This document shows positions 1 through 6,273 of a stretch of DNA of 9,468 nt, piece after piece. How positions within the stretch are numbered: the stretch's first letter is position 1; the number at the start of each line of letters is the position of its first letter. Both the position numbers and the translations under genes were made by a program. Source of the DNA: an uncultured Clostridia bacterium (lineage in GTDB: Bacteria > Bacillota > Clostridia > Oscillospirales > CAG-272); contig CALAFS010000157.1 of assembly GCA_937892405.1 (NCBI GenBank), forward strand, positions 1 to 9,468, given 5' to 3'. A model generated the notes under the pieces. That model searched no databases. It was not told the DNA's origin and saw only the letters and a program-made list of their open reading frames with translations.

Positions 1-46
1 AGCCGAAAGGGTTGGAACCGTTTCGGGGGTTCAAGTCCTTTCGGCT
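1..46. repeat. Long imperfect stem-loop at window edge
   Basis: Bases 1-10 (agccgaaagg) are a perfect inverted match to 37-46. Inside them, 12-19 pairs with 28-34 with one bulged G, leaving a loop of about 8 bases around 20-27, so about 17 base pairs form in total. The T-run that could make it a terminator on the plus strand (64-70) lies 17 bases beyond the stem, which is far for a classical intrinsic terminator. It may be the processed tail of a plus-strand RNA unit (tRNA or rRNA) lying off the left edge. The right arm also contains a tRNA T-arm-like sequence. The function is not settled by the visible sequence. Confidence 0.5.
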
Positions 47-109
47 GTTCAATTCGGTTTCGCTTTTTTTAGAAAATCCCGTTTTCGCGGGTTCAGATCC
101 TTGCGGTCG
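24..109 (+). repeat. Two degenerate tRNA 3'-end-like repeats
   Basis: Bases 24-47 and 86-109 match at 18 of 24 positions by my count and are offset by 62 bases. Both contain a T-loop-like core (GGGTTCAAGTCC and GGGTTCAGATCC) followed by TT-CGG. The first copy resembles the T-arm plus 3' acceptor strand of a bacterial tRNA (GGGGG / TTCAAGT / CCTTT), but neither copy is followed by CCA and no complete tRNA can be folded within the window. They could be tandem decayed copies of a tRNA 3' end downstream of a plus-strand tRNA off the left edge. Chance similarity is possible given the repeated CGG/TTC composition. Confidence 0.35.
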
Positions 110-157
110 GAAAAAATCGCAAAATAGATCGGTATTTTTCCGAAAAAAAGCGGGGAC

Positions 158-197
158 GAAAAAACGGGAGAAATCTCTCGAAATCTCCCGTTTTCTC
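158..197 (-). terminator. Intrinsic terminator of tRNA-Trp
   Basis: On the minus strand, 197-184 (GAGAAAACGGGAGA) pairs with 171-158 (TCTCCCGTTTTTTC) at 13 of 14 positions, enclosing a 12-base loop (183-172). The descending arm ends in six T residues (164-159), and a further run of seven T lies at 149-143. It sits about 37 bases past the tRNA-Trp 3' end in the correct orientation. This makes tRNA-Trp a single-gene transcript. Confidence 0.8.
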
Positions 198-234
198 TTG
201 TTTTCTCGTGCGGATCGATTTTGACCACACAACA

Positions 235-310
235 TGGCAGGGGCAGAAGGACTCGAACCCACGACCCATGGTTTTGGAGACCAGTACTCTACCAACTGAG
301 CTATACCCCT
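235..310 (-). tRNA. trnW: tRNA-Trp (anticodon CCA)
   Basis: This transfer RNA delivers tryptophan at UGG codons. On the minus strand the 7-bp acceptor stem is AGGGGTA (310-304) with TGCCCCT (245-239), including one T-G pair, followed by discriminator G (238) and a genome-encoded CCA (237-235), giving 76 bases. The D-arm is GCTC/GAGT, the anticodon loop CTCCAAA carries CCA at 277-275, and the T-loop is TTCGAGT. Two stem positions are imperfect: a C-T mismatch at the top of the anticodon stem (27-43) and a T-T in the T-stem (50-64). The sequence closely resembles Firmicute tRNA-Trp. It is a solitary gene with its own promoter and terminator. Confidence 0.97.
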
Positions 311-322
311 GTGAACATTCCT

Positions 323-351
323 ATTATACTTGATTTTTGTTCTTTTGTCAA
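323..351 (-). promoter_or_regulatory. Consensus sigma-A promoter for tRNA-Trp
   Basis: On the minus strand there is TTGACA (351-346), a 17-base spacer, and TATAAT (328-323). Both hexamers match the vegetative consensus exactly. The predicted start at about 316-318 is only 6-8 bases ahead of the tRNA 5' end at 310, so the primary transcript would have almost no 5' leader. Confidence 0.93.
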
Positions 352-452
352 GAGATTTCGGCAAAATAAAACGGAAAAAGTTTGAAAACGGAAGGCGCAT
401 GAAAAATTACAAAAATCCAAACGGTATTCTTCCGTATTCTTTTCTTCGGAAT

Positions 453-475
453 GGGTATACTTTCCGTGAAAGGAG
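453..475 (+). promoter_or_regulatory. Possible promoter and RBS of the four-helix gene
   Basis: The ribosome binding site AAAGGAG (469-475) is 10 bases before the ATG at 486 and decides that start. Just upstream, 453-461 reads GGGTATACT. This contains a TATACT -10-like hexamer (456-461) but no good TTGACA at 16-18 bases. The same bases resemble a sigma-F -10 (GGNNANAHT), with GTATT at 434-438 as a partial -35 after 14 bases. An 8-bp direct repeat, GTATTCTT (424-431 and 434-441), recurs at exactly one helical turn. The RBS is firm; the promoter class is tentative. Confidence 0.4.
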
Positions 476-485
476 TGTTTTACCG

Positions 486-917
486 ATGGAAAACGATACC
501 GTAAAACTCCTGCGCGAATGTGACGCGGGAATCAAGATGGGCGTCGGGGCGATCGACGATGTGATTGAACATGTGAAGGACGAGCGCTTTCGCAGGTTGC
601 TCGCCGAATGTAAAAAGGATCACGAGGTTCTGCGGGAGGAACTTGACCGCATGCTGGTCGCAAAGCATGACGACGGCAAAGAGCCGAATCCGATGGCGAA
701 AAGCATGTCATGGCTGAAGACCAATATGAAAATGGCGGCAAAGCCGACAGACGAGACCGTCGCCGACCTGATTACCGACGGGTGCAATATGGGCGTCAAG
801 TCTTTACACCGTTATCTTAATCTTTACAGTATGGCGGACGACAACTCCCGCGATCTCGCAAAGCGGCTCATCAACACGGAAGAGCGCCTCGCGGTCGACA
901 TCCGCTCTTATCTGTGA
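486..917 (+). CDS. Small predicted four-helix-bundle (ferritin-like) protein
   Basis: This is a 143-residue soluble, all-helical protein with no signal peptide or membrane segment. The frame stays open upstream to 330, but that extension crosses the tRNA-Trp promoter and has no ribosome binding site; ATG 486 has AAAGGAG ten bases before it. Heptad-like amphipathic segments fall at about residues 3-31, 33-60, 70-85, 90-116 and 119-142. E11, E41 and H46 could supply metal ligands in the style of ferritin-like folds, but the second half has E132/E133 without a clear ExxH, so metal binding is uncertain. The overall pattern, including PMAK before a W-containing helix and DGCNMG near residue 100, recalls short uncharacterised Clostridia proteins and distantly the DUF2383-type bundles. 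Function is not known. It is monocistronic and converges on the DUF1846 gene. Confidence 0.8.
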   Translation: MENDTVKLLRECDAGIKMGVGAIDDVIEHVKDERFRRLLAECKKDHEVLREELDRMLVAKHDDGKEPNPMAKSMSWLKTNMKMAAKPTDETVADLITDGCNMGVKSLHRYLNLYSMADDNSRDLAKRLINTEERLAVDIRSYL

Positions 918-918
918 C

Positions 919-960
919 AAAACCGACCGACAAGCGATATACGCCTGTCGGTCGGTTTTT
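919..960. terminator. Bidirectional terminator between convergent genes
   Basis: A stem of about 18 bp with one mismatch pairs 919-936 (AAAACCGACCGACAAGCG) with 942-959 around the loop ATATA (937-941). On the plus strand the stem runs into five T residues (956-960), serving the four-helix gene that stops at 917. On the minus strand its A-tract (922-919) gives a shorter T-run, serving the DUF1846 gene that stops at 972. Confidence 0.9.
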
Positions 961-971
961 GCTCTGCCTTT

Positions 972-2459
972 TTAATTATGAAACAGTTTCTTTGTCTGAT
1001 ATTTCGGTTCGCAGGTAAGGTTGACACCGAGCTTTCGGAAGGTGTTCGTATCCACTTGGGAAAGAATGACGGTGGAATGTACCTCTGTATAGCGAAGATC
1101 CGAAAGGTGGGAAAGAGCGCGGGCGGCGATCTCACTGTTTGCCGCAGTGACGGCGAGGGCGATCAGAACCTCGTCCGTATGCAGACGGGGGTTATGGTTG
1201 CCGAGGTTTTCAACCTTCAGCTTCTGAATCGGCTCAAGCACCTCGTGTGCGATGATGTCGGTCTCCTTGTCGATTCCCGCAAGCGTTTTCAACGCGTTCA
1301 GCAGTGCGGCACTGGAGGCACCGAGAAGTCCCGAGGTCTTCCCTGTGACGATTCTTCCGTCGTTCAGTTCAATGGCGACGGCGGGAGCACCGGTCTCCTC
1401 CGCTCTCGCAAGGGCGGCGCCGACGCACCGTCTCTTCTCCTGCGCCTTGCACCCGAGCTGCTGCATCAGAAGCTCGATCTTATGAATCTCGACATCGGAA
1501 CCATTCCCTTTTCTCTTATTGCAAAGAGCGCTGTAATAGCGACGAACGATCTCCTGTGTGGATGCCTCGCGCACCGCGTCGTCGTCATAAACGGCGAAGC
1601 CCGCCATATTGACCCCCATGTCGGTCGGAGACTTGTACGGACACTCACCGAGAATCCCGGTCAGCATGGAACGCAGAACGGGAAAGACCTCGACATCACG
1701 GTTATAATTGACGGTCGGTGTGCCGTATGCTTCCAAATGGAAGGGGTCGATCATATTGACATCGGCAAGATCAGCGGTCGCCGCCTCATATGCAAGGTTG
1801 ACGGGATGGTTGAGCGGCAGATTCCAGACCGGGAAGGTCTCGAACTTTGCGTATCCCGAATGAATTCCCCGCTTGCTCTCATGATAGATCTGCGAGAGAC
1901 AGGTCGCCATCTTTCCCGAGCCGGGTCCCGGTGCCGTCACAACGATCAGGGAGCGGGTCGTCTCGGCATACTCGTTTTTCCCGTAGCCTTCTTCCGAAAT
2001 AATCAGAGGAATGTTATACGGATAGCCCTCAATGGCATAATGTTTATAGACGGGGATTCCGAGTCCTTCGAGCTTTGCACGGAAGGCGTCGGCAACAGCA
2101 CTCGCACGGTAGCGCGTCATGACGACCGAGCCGACATAGAGTCCCGCGGCGCGAAAGGCGTCGATCAGGCGGAGAACATCGAGGTCGTAGGTGATCCCGA
2201 GGTCGCCGCGCACTTTATTCTTTTCAATGTCCGCCGTGTTGATGGCGATGATGATTTCCGCCTCGTCCTTCAGTTCCGTAAGCATACGGATTTTACTGTC
2301 CGGGGCAAAGCCGGGCAGGACGCGGGAGGCGTGAAAGTCGTCGAAGAGCTTTCCGCCAAATTCAAGATAGAGTTTCCCGCCGAAGGAAGCAATTCTCTCT
2401 TTGATTTTTTCGGACTGTAATTTCAGGTATTTCGCGTTGTCAAAACCTTCTTTGAACAT
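972..2459 (-). CDS. DUF1846 / UPF0371 family protein
   Basis: The protein is 495 residues, the usual full length for the DUF1846 (UPF0371) family of conserved cytosolic proteins common in Firmicutes and Actinobacteria. No biochemical role is established for it to my knowledge. The N-terminus ([14 protein letters not shown]), the FGGKLFDD segment near residue 35, the stretch at 170-195 and KSPTDMGVN near 276-284 are the family hallmarks I recognise. Residues 176-184 (APGPGSGKM) look like a nucleotide-binding P-loop, so a nucleotide- or phosphate-dependent enzyme is a reasonable inference but not shown. There are no membrane segments. The start ATG (2459-2457) is preceded at 8 bases by GGAG (2471-2468). 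It is transcribed alone from a promoter at 2519-2491 and ends at the shared terminator 919-960. Confidence 0.93.
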   Translation of the reverse strand: MFKEGFDNAKYLKLQSEKIKERIASFGGKLYLEFGGKLFDDFHASRVLPGFAPDSKIRMLTELKDEAEIIIAINTADIEKNKVRGDLGITYDLDVLRLIDAFRAAGLYVGSVVMTRYRASAVADAFRAKLEGLGIPVYKHYAIEGYPYNIPLIISEEGYGKNEYAETTRSLIVVTAPGPGSGKMATCLSQIYHESKRGIHSGYAKFETFPVWNLPLNHPVNLAYEAATADLADVNMIDPFHLEAYGTPTVNYNRDVEVFPVLRSMLTGILGECPYKSPTDMGVNMAGFAVYDDDAVREASTQEIVRRYYSALCNKRKGNGSDVEIHKIELLMQQLGCKAQEKRRCVGAALARAEETGAPAVAIELNDGRIVTGKTSGLLGASSAALLNALKTLAGIDKETDIIAHEVLEPIQKLKVENLGNHNPRLHTDEVLIALAVTAANSEIAARALSHLSDLRYTEVHSTVILSQVDTNTFRKLGVNLTCEPKYQTKKLFHN

Positions 2460-2490
2460 AAATCTGTCTCCGTTTTTTTACTACCTCAAT

Positions 2491-2519
2491 ATTGTACCAT
2501 ATCCCGGGTGTTTTTTCAA
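2491..2519 (-). promoter_or_regulatory. Sigma-A promoter for the DUF1846 gene
   Basis: On the minus strand there is TTGAAA (2519-2514), 17 bases, then TACAAT (2496-2491). Each hexamer is one base from consensus. Transcription would start near 2484, giving a leader of about 25 bases that carries GGAG at 2471-2468. Confidence 0.85.
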
Positions 2520-2580
2520 GTGGAAAGTGCCATTTTCCGAGCGATAAGAATCCACAAAAAGCGGGGGCGATTTTTGTCGC

Positions 2581-2608
2581 ATTTGCCAAAGGGGTTCCTC
2601 TTGCAAAT
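2581..2608. promoter_or_regulatory. Imperfect palindrome over the protease -35 region
   Basis: Bases 2581-2592 (ATTTGCCAAAGG) and 2597-2608 (CCTCTTGCAAAT) form an inverted repeat with 10 of 12 positions paired around GGTT. The right arm contains the -35 hexamer of the protease promoter (2601-2606). The position suits a repressor operator, but no regulator is encoded nearby and no family motif is recognised. Confidence 0.3.
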
Positions 2609-2629
2609 ATCGGCGTTTTATGGTATACT
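2601..2629 (+). promoter_or_regulatory. Extended -10 promoter for the CPBP protease gene
   Basis: TTGCAA (2601-2606), 17 bases, then TATACT (2624-2629), with TG at 2621-2622 forming an extended -10 (TGGTATACT). The expected start is near 2636, giving a leader of about 23 bases that ends in AAAGGAG (2646-2652). It diverges from the DUF1846 promoter, with about 80 bases between the two -35 elements. Confidence 0.85.
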
Positions 2630-2658
2630 GTCTTTATCCGTTCCGAAAGGAGAGCTAT

Positions 2659-3693
2659 ATGGAAGAACAAAACAGCGGCGAAGGACTCGCCCTTTCCGCC
2701 CTCACCATTACCAAAGAAGACCGCCGCGCGGCACGGCGCACCTTCTCACGCATTGCCATCTCCCTTGCCGCCTACACCGCGGTCTCCTATGTGGTGATCC
2801 TTCTTTTGCGTCTGATTCTTACCGCGACGGGACTTACCGGTGCGGTGTCGGAGAACATCTGCCTTTCCTGGGTGCTCTCGGTGGCACCGATGTACCTTTG
2901 CGGTCTGCCGGTGCTGTGGCTGATTGTCCGCGGCATGCCGGAATATCCGATCCGTCGCAAATCTTTTTCTGCCTCGAATTTTCTTATCTTATTTTTAGTT
3001 TCGCGCGCTTTTCTCACCGTTGGCTCGGTGGTCAGTCAGATCATTGTCGGATTGCTCGAGCGGCTGCTCGGTTACGAAATCGCGGACTCTACCACCGATA
3101 TGGTGGAATCCACGCCGGCATGGCTCCTCATCCTGCTCGTCGTCCTGCTTGCACCGCTCGTAGAAGAATTCATCTTCCGCAAACTCTTTATCGACAGACT
3201 TGCAGGCTACGGGGACAAGGCGGCAATTCTCTTCACTTCCGCGCTCTTCGGCATCGCGCACGGAAACTTCTATCAGTTCATCTACACCTTCCTTCTCGGG
3301 CTGATCCTCGGGTATCTTTACACACGGACGGGTAAGATGCGCTGGTCTTTCCTCCTGCATGCGATCACGAATTTCCTCGGTTCGGTGGTGGCACTCCCGA
3401 TCCTGCGGGCGATCCGCCGTCTCGAAGAAATCACGGCTATGGAAAATCCGGATCTTTCGGAGATGTTCGGACTCTCCTCTCTCGTTCTTTCCTACTCTGT
3501 CATTCTCTACGGCATGGCGATCCTCGGTGTGATCTTCTTTTTCCTCTACAAAAAGCGGATCCGCCTCTCGGAGGGAGACTATCCTCTGCCCGCCAAGACG
3601 CTCTTCGCCGCCTCGGTATGCAATCTCGGAACGCCGATCTTCTTCCTAATATCGGTCGCGGAATTTGTCCTTTCGATTCTGCCGGGTGCCTGA
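2659..3693 (+). CDS. CPBP-family intramembrane metalloprotease (Abi/CAAX-like)
   Basis: This 344-residue polytopic membrane protein belongs to the CPBP (Abi, PF02517) family, intramembrane glutamate-type proteases related to Rce1. The three family motifs are intact: EExxxR as E169-E170-FIF-R174, FxxxH ending at H201 (FGIAH), and HxxxN as H234-AIT-N238. These are the predicted catalytic and metal or water-coordinating residues. Hydrophobic segments lie near residues 33-57, 68-91, 105-133, 153-168, 187-200, 205-221, 229-250, 273-298 and 315-342. Two of these lie after the last motif, followed by a short C-terminus. In-frame ATG at 2620 is rejected because it lies inside the promoter; ATG 2659 has AAAGGAG six bases ahead. 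Family members serve in bacteriocin immunity, anti-sigma cleavage or unknown tasks. No bacteriocin or sigma-factor gene is adjacent, so the substrate cannot be inferred. Confidence 0.92.
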   Translation: MEEQNSGEGLALSALTITKEDRRAARRTFSRIAISLAAYTAVSYVVILLLRLILTATGLTGAVSENICLSWVLSVAPMYLCGLPVLWLIVRGMPEYPIRRKSFSASNFLILFLVSRAFLTVGSVVSQIIVGLLERLLGYEIADSTTDMVESTPAWLLILLVVLLAPLVEEFIFRKLFIDRLAGYGDKAAILFTSALFGIAHGNFYQFIYTFLLGLILGYLYTRTGKMRWSFLLHAITNFLGSVVALPILRAIRRLEEITAMENPDLSEMFGLSSLVLSYSVILYGMAILGVIFFFLYKKRIRLSEGDYPLPAKTLFAASVCNLGTPIFFLISVAEFVLSILPGA

Positions 3694-3700
3694 CACACCG

Positions 3701-3739
3701 AAAAATCCGTGGGCATGCATTTTGCCCACGGATTTTTTT
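3701..3739 (+). terminator. Intrinsic terminator of the CPBP protease gene
   Basis: A perfect 15-bp stem pairs 3701-3715 (AAAAATCCGTGGGCA) with 3723-3737 around a 7-base loop, and the arm runs into seven T residues (3733-3739). It starts 8 bases after the stop codon. It separates the protease transcript from spoIVA, whose promoter begins at the next base. Confidence 0.93.
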
Positions 3740-3768
3740 GCATACGGTGCACTGCCTTCGCATACGAT
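3740..3768 (+). promoter_or_regulatory. Sigma-E-like (mother-cell) promoter of spoIVA
   Basis: GCATACG (3740-3746) fits five positions of the sigma-E -35 consensus KMATATT. After 14 bases, CATACGAT (3761-3768) matches seven of eight positions of the -10 consensus CATACAHT. The 14-base spacing is the family norm. In Bacillus subtilis spoIVA is controlled by sigma-E, so element, spacing and gene identity agree. The predicted start is near 3775, followed by GGAGG at 3790-3794. Confidence 0.75.
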
Positions 3769-3799
3769 GAAATGAAAAATTCATTCCGCGGAGGTACCT

Positions 3800-5260
3800 A
3801 TGGCAGATCAAACCATTTATCAGGATATAGCCAAACGGACGGGCGGGGACATCTACATCGGTGTCGTCGGTCCCGTCAGGACGGGAAAATCCACTTTCAT
3901 TCACCGTTTTCTTGACAGCGTCGTTCTGCCGAACATCGAAAACGAATATGACAGAACGCGCACACTGGACGAGATGCCGCAGAGTGCCAGCGGCAAGACC
4001 GTGATGACAACCGAGCCGAAATTCGTCCCCGACGAATCGGTGAGAATCCGTGTCGGCGAAGACACCGAGCTGAATGTCAAGATGATCGACTGTGTCGGTT
4101 ACATGGTGGACGGTGCGCTCGGCGGTGAAGAAGACGGCGCCATGCGCATGGTAAAAACACCGTGGTCGGAGGAAGAAATGCCCTTCTCCCGCGCGGCGGA
4201 AATCGGAACGGGCAAGGTCATCGGAGAGCACTCGACCATCGGCATGCTTGTGACAACGGACGGCAGCATCTGCGACATCCCGCGGGAAAACTATGTCCCG
4301 GCGGAAGAACGGGTCGCCGCCGAGCTGCAGGCGCTCGGAAAGCCCTTTGCGATCATTCTGAACTCTGCGACGCCCGAGGCGGAGAGCGCACACACGCTCG
4401 CCTCGGAGCTGGAGGAAAAATACGATGTGCCTGTCGCACTCGTCAGTTGCGCGTCTCTCGATAAGGAAGACATCCGTGGGATTCTTTCCCTCGTACTCGG
4501 AGAATTCCCTGTCCGTTCCCTGACCTTCACGCTCCCGTCGTGGACAGGAATCCTGAAGGCGGATCACCCGCTCCGCCGTGCACTTCTCGAAAAGATCGAC
4601 ACCTTTACCGACGAGGTACATAAGCTCGGGGACATTGAGAAAGCTCTCGATCACGCAGACGGTATCGTGCGCGTATCGGTCAATGCCGGAGACGGCACCG
4701 GCGACTTCGAGCTTCCGCTCGAAAGCGATGTCTACTATCAGACGATGAGCGAGCTGTGCGGTCTCGATATCACGGACGACCGCTCCCTGATCGCGACGGT
4801 ATGCGACCTTGCCAAAATCAAAAAGGAATACGAAAAGGTGGAGAGCGCACTGAAAGATGTCAACGAAAAGGGCTATGGCATCGTCATGCCCGATCCCGAG
4901 GAGCTGGAGCTCGAGGAGCCGCGTCTCGTAAAAAGCGCCGGCGGCTGGGGTGTGAAGGTGGCGGCGCGCGCCGACTCCATTCATATGATCCGTGCCGGAA
5001 TCAAGGCGGAATTAAACCCCGTGGTCGGAACCGAAGAGCAATCCGAAGAGGTGGCAAAACATCTGATGACGGAATTCGAGGAAGATCCGAAGAAGGTGTG
5101 GGACTCCAACATCTTCGGAAAATCGCTCTACGATCTCGTGAACGAAGGCATGAAAGCAAAGCTCCTTCACATTCCGGACGATTCCCGCGAAAAACTCGGC
5201 GAGACGCTTGAGAAGATTCTGAACGAGGGGTCAAACGGGCTTATCTGCATTTTACTCTGA
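3800..5260 (+). CDS. spoIVA: Stage IV sporulation protein A (spore coat ATPase)
   Basis: SpoIVA is the mother-cell ATPase that coats the outer forespore membrane and polymerises irreversibly with ATP hydrolysis to form the basement layer of the spore coat; it is also needed for cortex assembly. The 486 residues compare with 492 in B. subtilis. Visible features are the Walker A motif GPVRTGKS (24-31, K30), the sensor-threonine segment MTTEPKF (T70, T71), the Walker B-like MIDCVGY with D97, the EHSTIG block (143-148), the middle domain, and the conserved C-terminal region from SIHMI (393) through GTEEQSEE (410-417) to the hydrophobic LICILL end that the family uses for membrane attachment. All catalytic positions I can place are present, so it should be functional. 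ATG 3800 has GGAGG five bases upstream. It is transcribed alone from a sigma-E-like promoter and ends at a strong terminator. It implies a spore-forming host. Confidence 0.98.
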   Translation: MADQTIYQDIAKRTGGDIYIGVVGPVRTGKSTFIHRFLDSVVLPNIENEYDRTRTLDEMPQSASGKTVMTTEPKFVPDESVRIRVGEDTELNVKMIDCVGYMVDGALGGEEDGAMRMVKTPWSEEEMPFSRAAEIGTGKVIGEHSTIGMLVTTDGSICDIPRENYVPAEERVAAELQALGKPFAIILNSATPEAESAHTLASELEEKYDVPVALVSCASLDKEDIRGILSLVLGEFPVRSLTFTLPSWTGILKADHPLRRALLEKIDTFTDEVHKLGDIEKALDHADGIVRVSVNAGDGTGDFELPLESDVYYQTMSELCGLDITDDRSLIATVCDLAKIKKEYEKVESALKDVNEKGYGIVMPDPEELELEEPRLVKSAGGWGVKVAARADSIHMIRAGIKAELNPVVGTEEQSEEVAKHLMTEFEEDPKKVWDSNIFGKSLYDLVNEGMKAKLLHIPDDSREKLGETLEKILNEGSNGLICILL

Positions 5261-5293
5261 AAAAATCCCCCGATCGAAGTCGGGGGATTTTTT
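5260..5293. terminator. Bidirectional terminator between spoIVA and the nup operon
   Basis: A perfect 12-bp stem pairs AAAAAATCCCCC (5260-5271) with 5282-5293. It is extended inward by GAT/GTC-type pairs to a CGAA loop (5275-5278). Each strand ends in six T residues. It begins at the last base of the spoIVA stop codon and lies 5 bases past the stop of the second permease gene, so it serves both convergent transcripts. Confidence 0.93.
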
Positions 5294-5298
5294 CATCG

Positions 5299-6273
5299 TC
5301 AGCGCTCTTCTCTGAAATAGGCAAGTCCGAGAGAGGCGGGGGGCTGTGTCTCGCGCCTCTTACGCACGCTGATAAGAATCAGGACGATGATGGTCGCAAC
5401 ATAGGGCACCATCTGAAGCAGAGGCTGAATCTGTGTCGATACATTGATGATGTTATTGAGAATATAGAGTCCGCCGAAGAGGAAGGAACCGAGGATCGCG
5501 ACATTCGGCTTCCAGACCGAGAAGATAACGAGGGCGACGGCAAGCCAGCCGCGGTCACCGAACGCATCGTTCGACCAGGTGCCGTTGACATAGTCCATGA
5601 TGTAATAAAGTCCGCCAAGACCGGCGATCATACCGCCGACGCAGGTCGACACATACTTATATGCCGTGACATTGATACCGGCGGCGTCCGCAGTGGCGGG
5701 GTTCTCACCCACGGCGCGCAGATGAAGACCGACGCGCGTCTTCTTCAGGACATACGACGCGACAAGTGCGATCGCGATGGCAAGATACACCATGAAACCG
5801 TAGGAGAGGAAAACCTCGCCGAAGAAACCGAGATTCTTCGCAAACGGAAGCGATTTCTTATAGAATTTCGCAAGGCGGATCAGGGCGATCGACGCGGTCT
5901 CGCTGTGCGACAGCTTGACGAGCGAGCCGCCGAAGAAGTTACCGAAGCCGACACCGAAGGTCGTCAGGGCAAGACCCGTAACATTCTGATTGACACGGAG
6001 GGTGACCGTCAGAAAGCAATACAGGAGCGAGGCAAGCCCGGAACCGAGGAGCGCGGAAAGAAACGGAATCAGAATCGCGAGGATACCGACGATATGCGTC
6101 GTGCTCTCCTGATAGAAGAAACCGCCCATGACGCCGGAAATCGCACCGATGTACATGATACCGGGGATACCGAGGTTCAGGTTTCCCGATTTTTCCGTAA
6201 TGATTTCACCCGTCGCACCGAGAAGAAGAGGTGTTCCCTGCGTGACGGCACTCTGAATCAGATAGGAGATCAT
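5299..6273 (-). CDS. nupQ: Nucleoside ABC transporter permease (NupQ type)
   Basis: This 324-residue inner-membrane permease is one half of the channel of a BMP-type (nucleoside) ABC importer in the branched-chain/ribose permease superfamily (PF02653). The family hallmark GEIITEKSGNLNLGIPG lies at residues 22-38, and the cytoplasmic coupling loop with RAVGENPATADAAGINV at 186-202 contacts the ATPase. Hydrophobic segments cover most of residues 5-20, 36-54, 60-92, 97-115, 157-176, 207-226, 243-275 and 286-303. The basic RKRR (304-307) opens a short cytoplasmic tail. The ATG overlaps the upstream permease stop as ATGA (6273-6270), with AAGGAGG (6287-6281) seven bases before it, so translation is coupled. 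It is the last gene of the operon. The purine nucleoside substrate is inferred from the NupNOPQ relatives; other nucleosides are possible. Confidence 0.93.
   Translation of the reverse strand: MISYLIQSAVTQGTPLLLGATGEIITEKSGNLNLGIPGIMYIGAISGVMGGFFYQESTTHIVGILAILIPFLSALLGSGLASLLYCFLTVTLRVNQNVTGLALTTFGVGFGNFFGGSLVKLSHSETASIALIRLAKFYKKSLPFAKNLGFFGEVFLSYGFMVYLAIAIALVASYVLKKTRVGLHLRAVGENPATADAAGINVTAYKYVSTCVGGMIAGLGGLYYIMDYVNGTWSNDAFGDRGWLAVALVIFSVWKPNVAILGSFLFGGLYILNNIINVSTQIQPLLQMVPYVATIIVLILISVRKRRETQPPASLGLAYFREER

Noticed and set aside
12..224. 70-residue frame at the left edge
   Set aside because: It starts at a non-ATG codon inside a hairpin, runs through the repeats and the tRNA terminator, and is low-complexity in Lys, Phe and Arg without an RBS.
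330..485. N-terminal extension of the four-helix protein to an upstream ATG
   Set aside because: It overlaps the tRNA-Trp promoter and lacks an RBS, while ATG 486 has AAAGGAG at good spacing and begins the folded region.
978..2420. 480-residue open frame on the plus strand opposite the DUF1846 gene
   Set aside because: It lies antisense to a full-length recognised gene with RBS and promoter. It has no RBS of its own, overlaps the shared terminator side and shows no recognisable domain. Long antisense frames are expected with this codon bias.
2659..3693. CPBP protease as part of a bacteriocin immunity or phage-abortive system
   Set aside because: No small double-glycine leader peptide, bacteriocin, transporter or toxin gene is adjacent, and the flanks are core genes. 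The family name alone does not support a defence role.
3500..4984. 494-residue minus-strand frame across the protease end and spoIVA
   Set aside because: It crosses a strong terminator and a promoter, lies opposite two well-supported genes, and its Arg/His-rich composition matches none of the neighbours.
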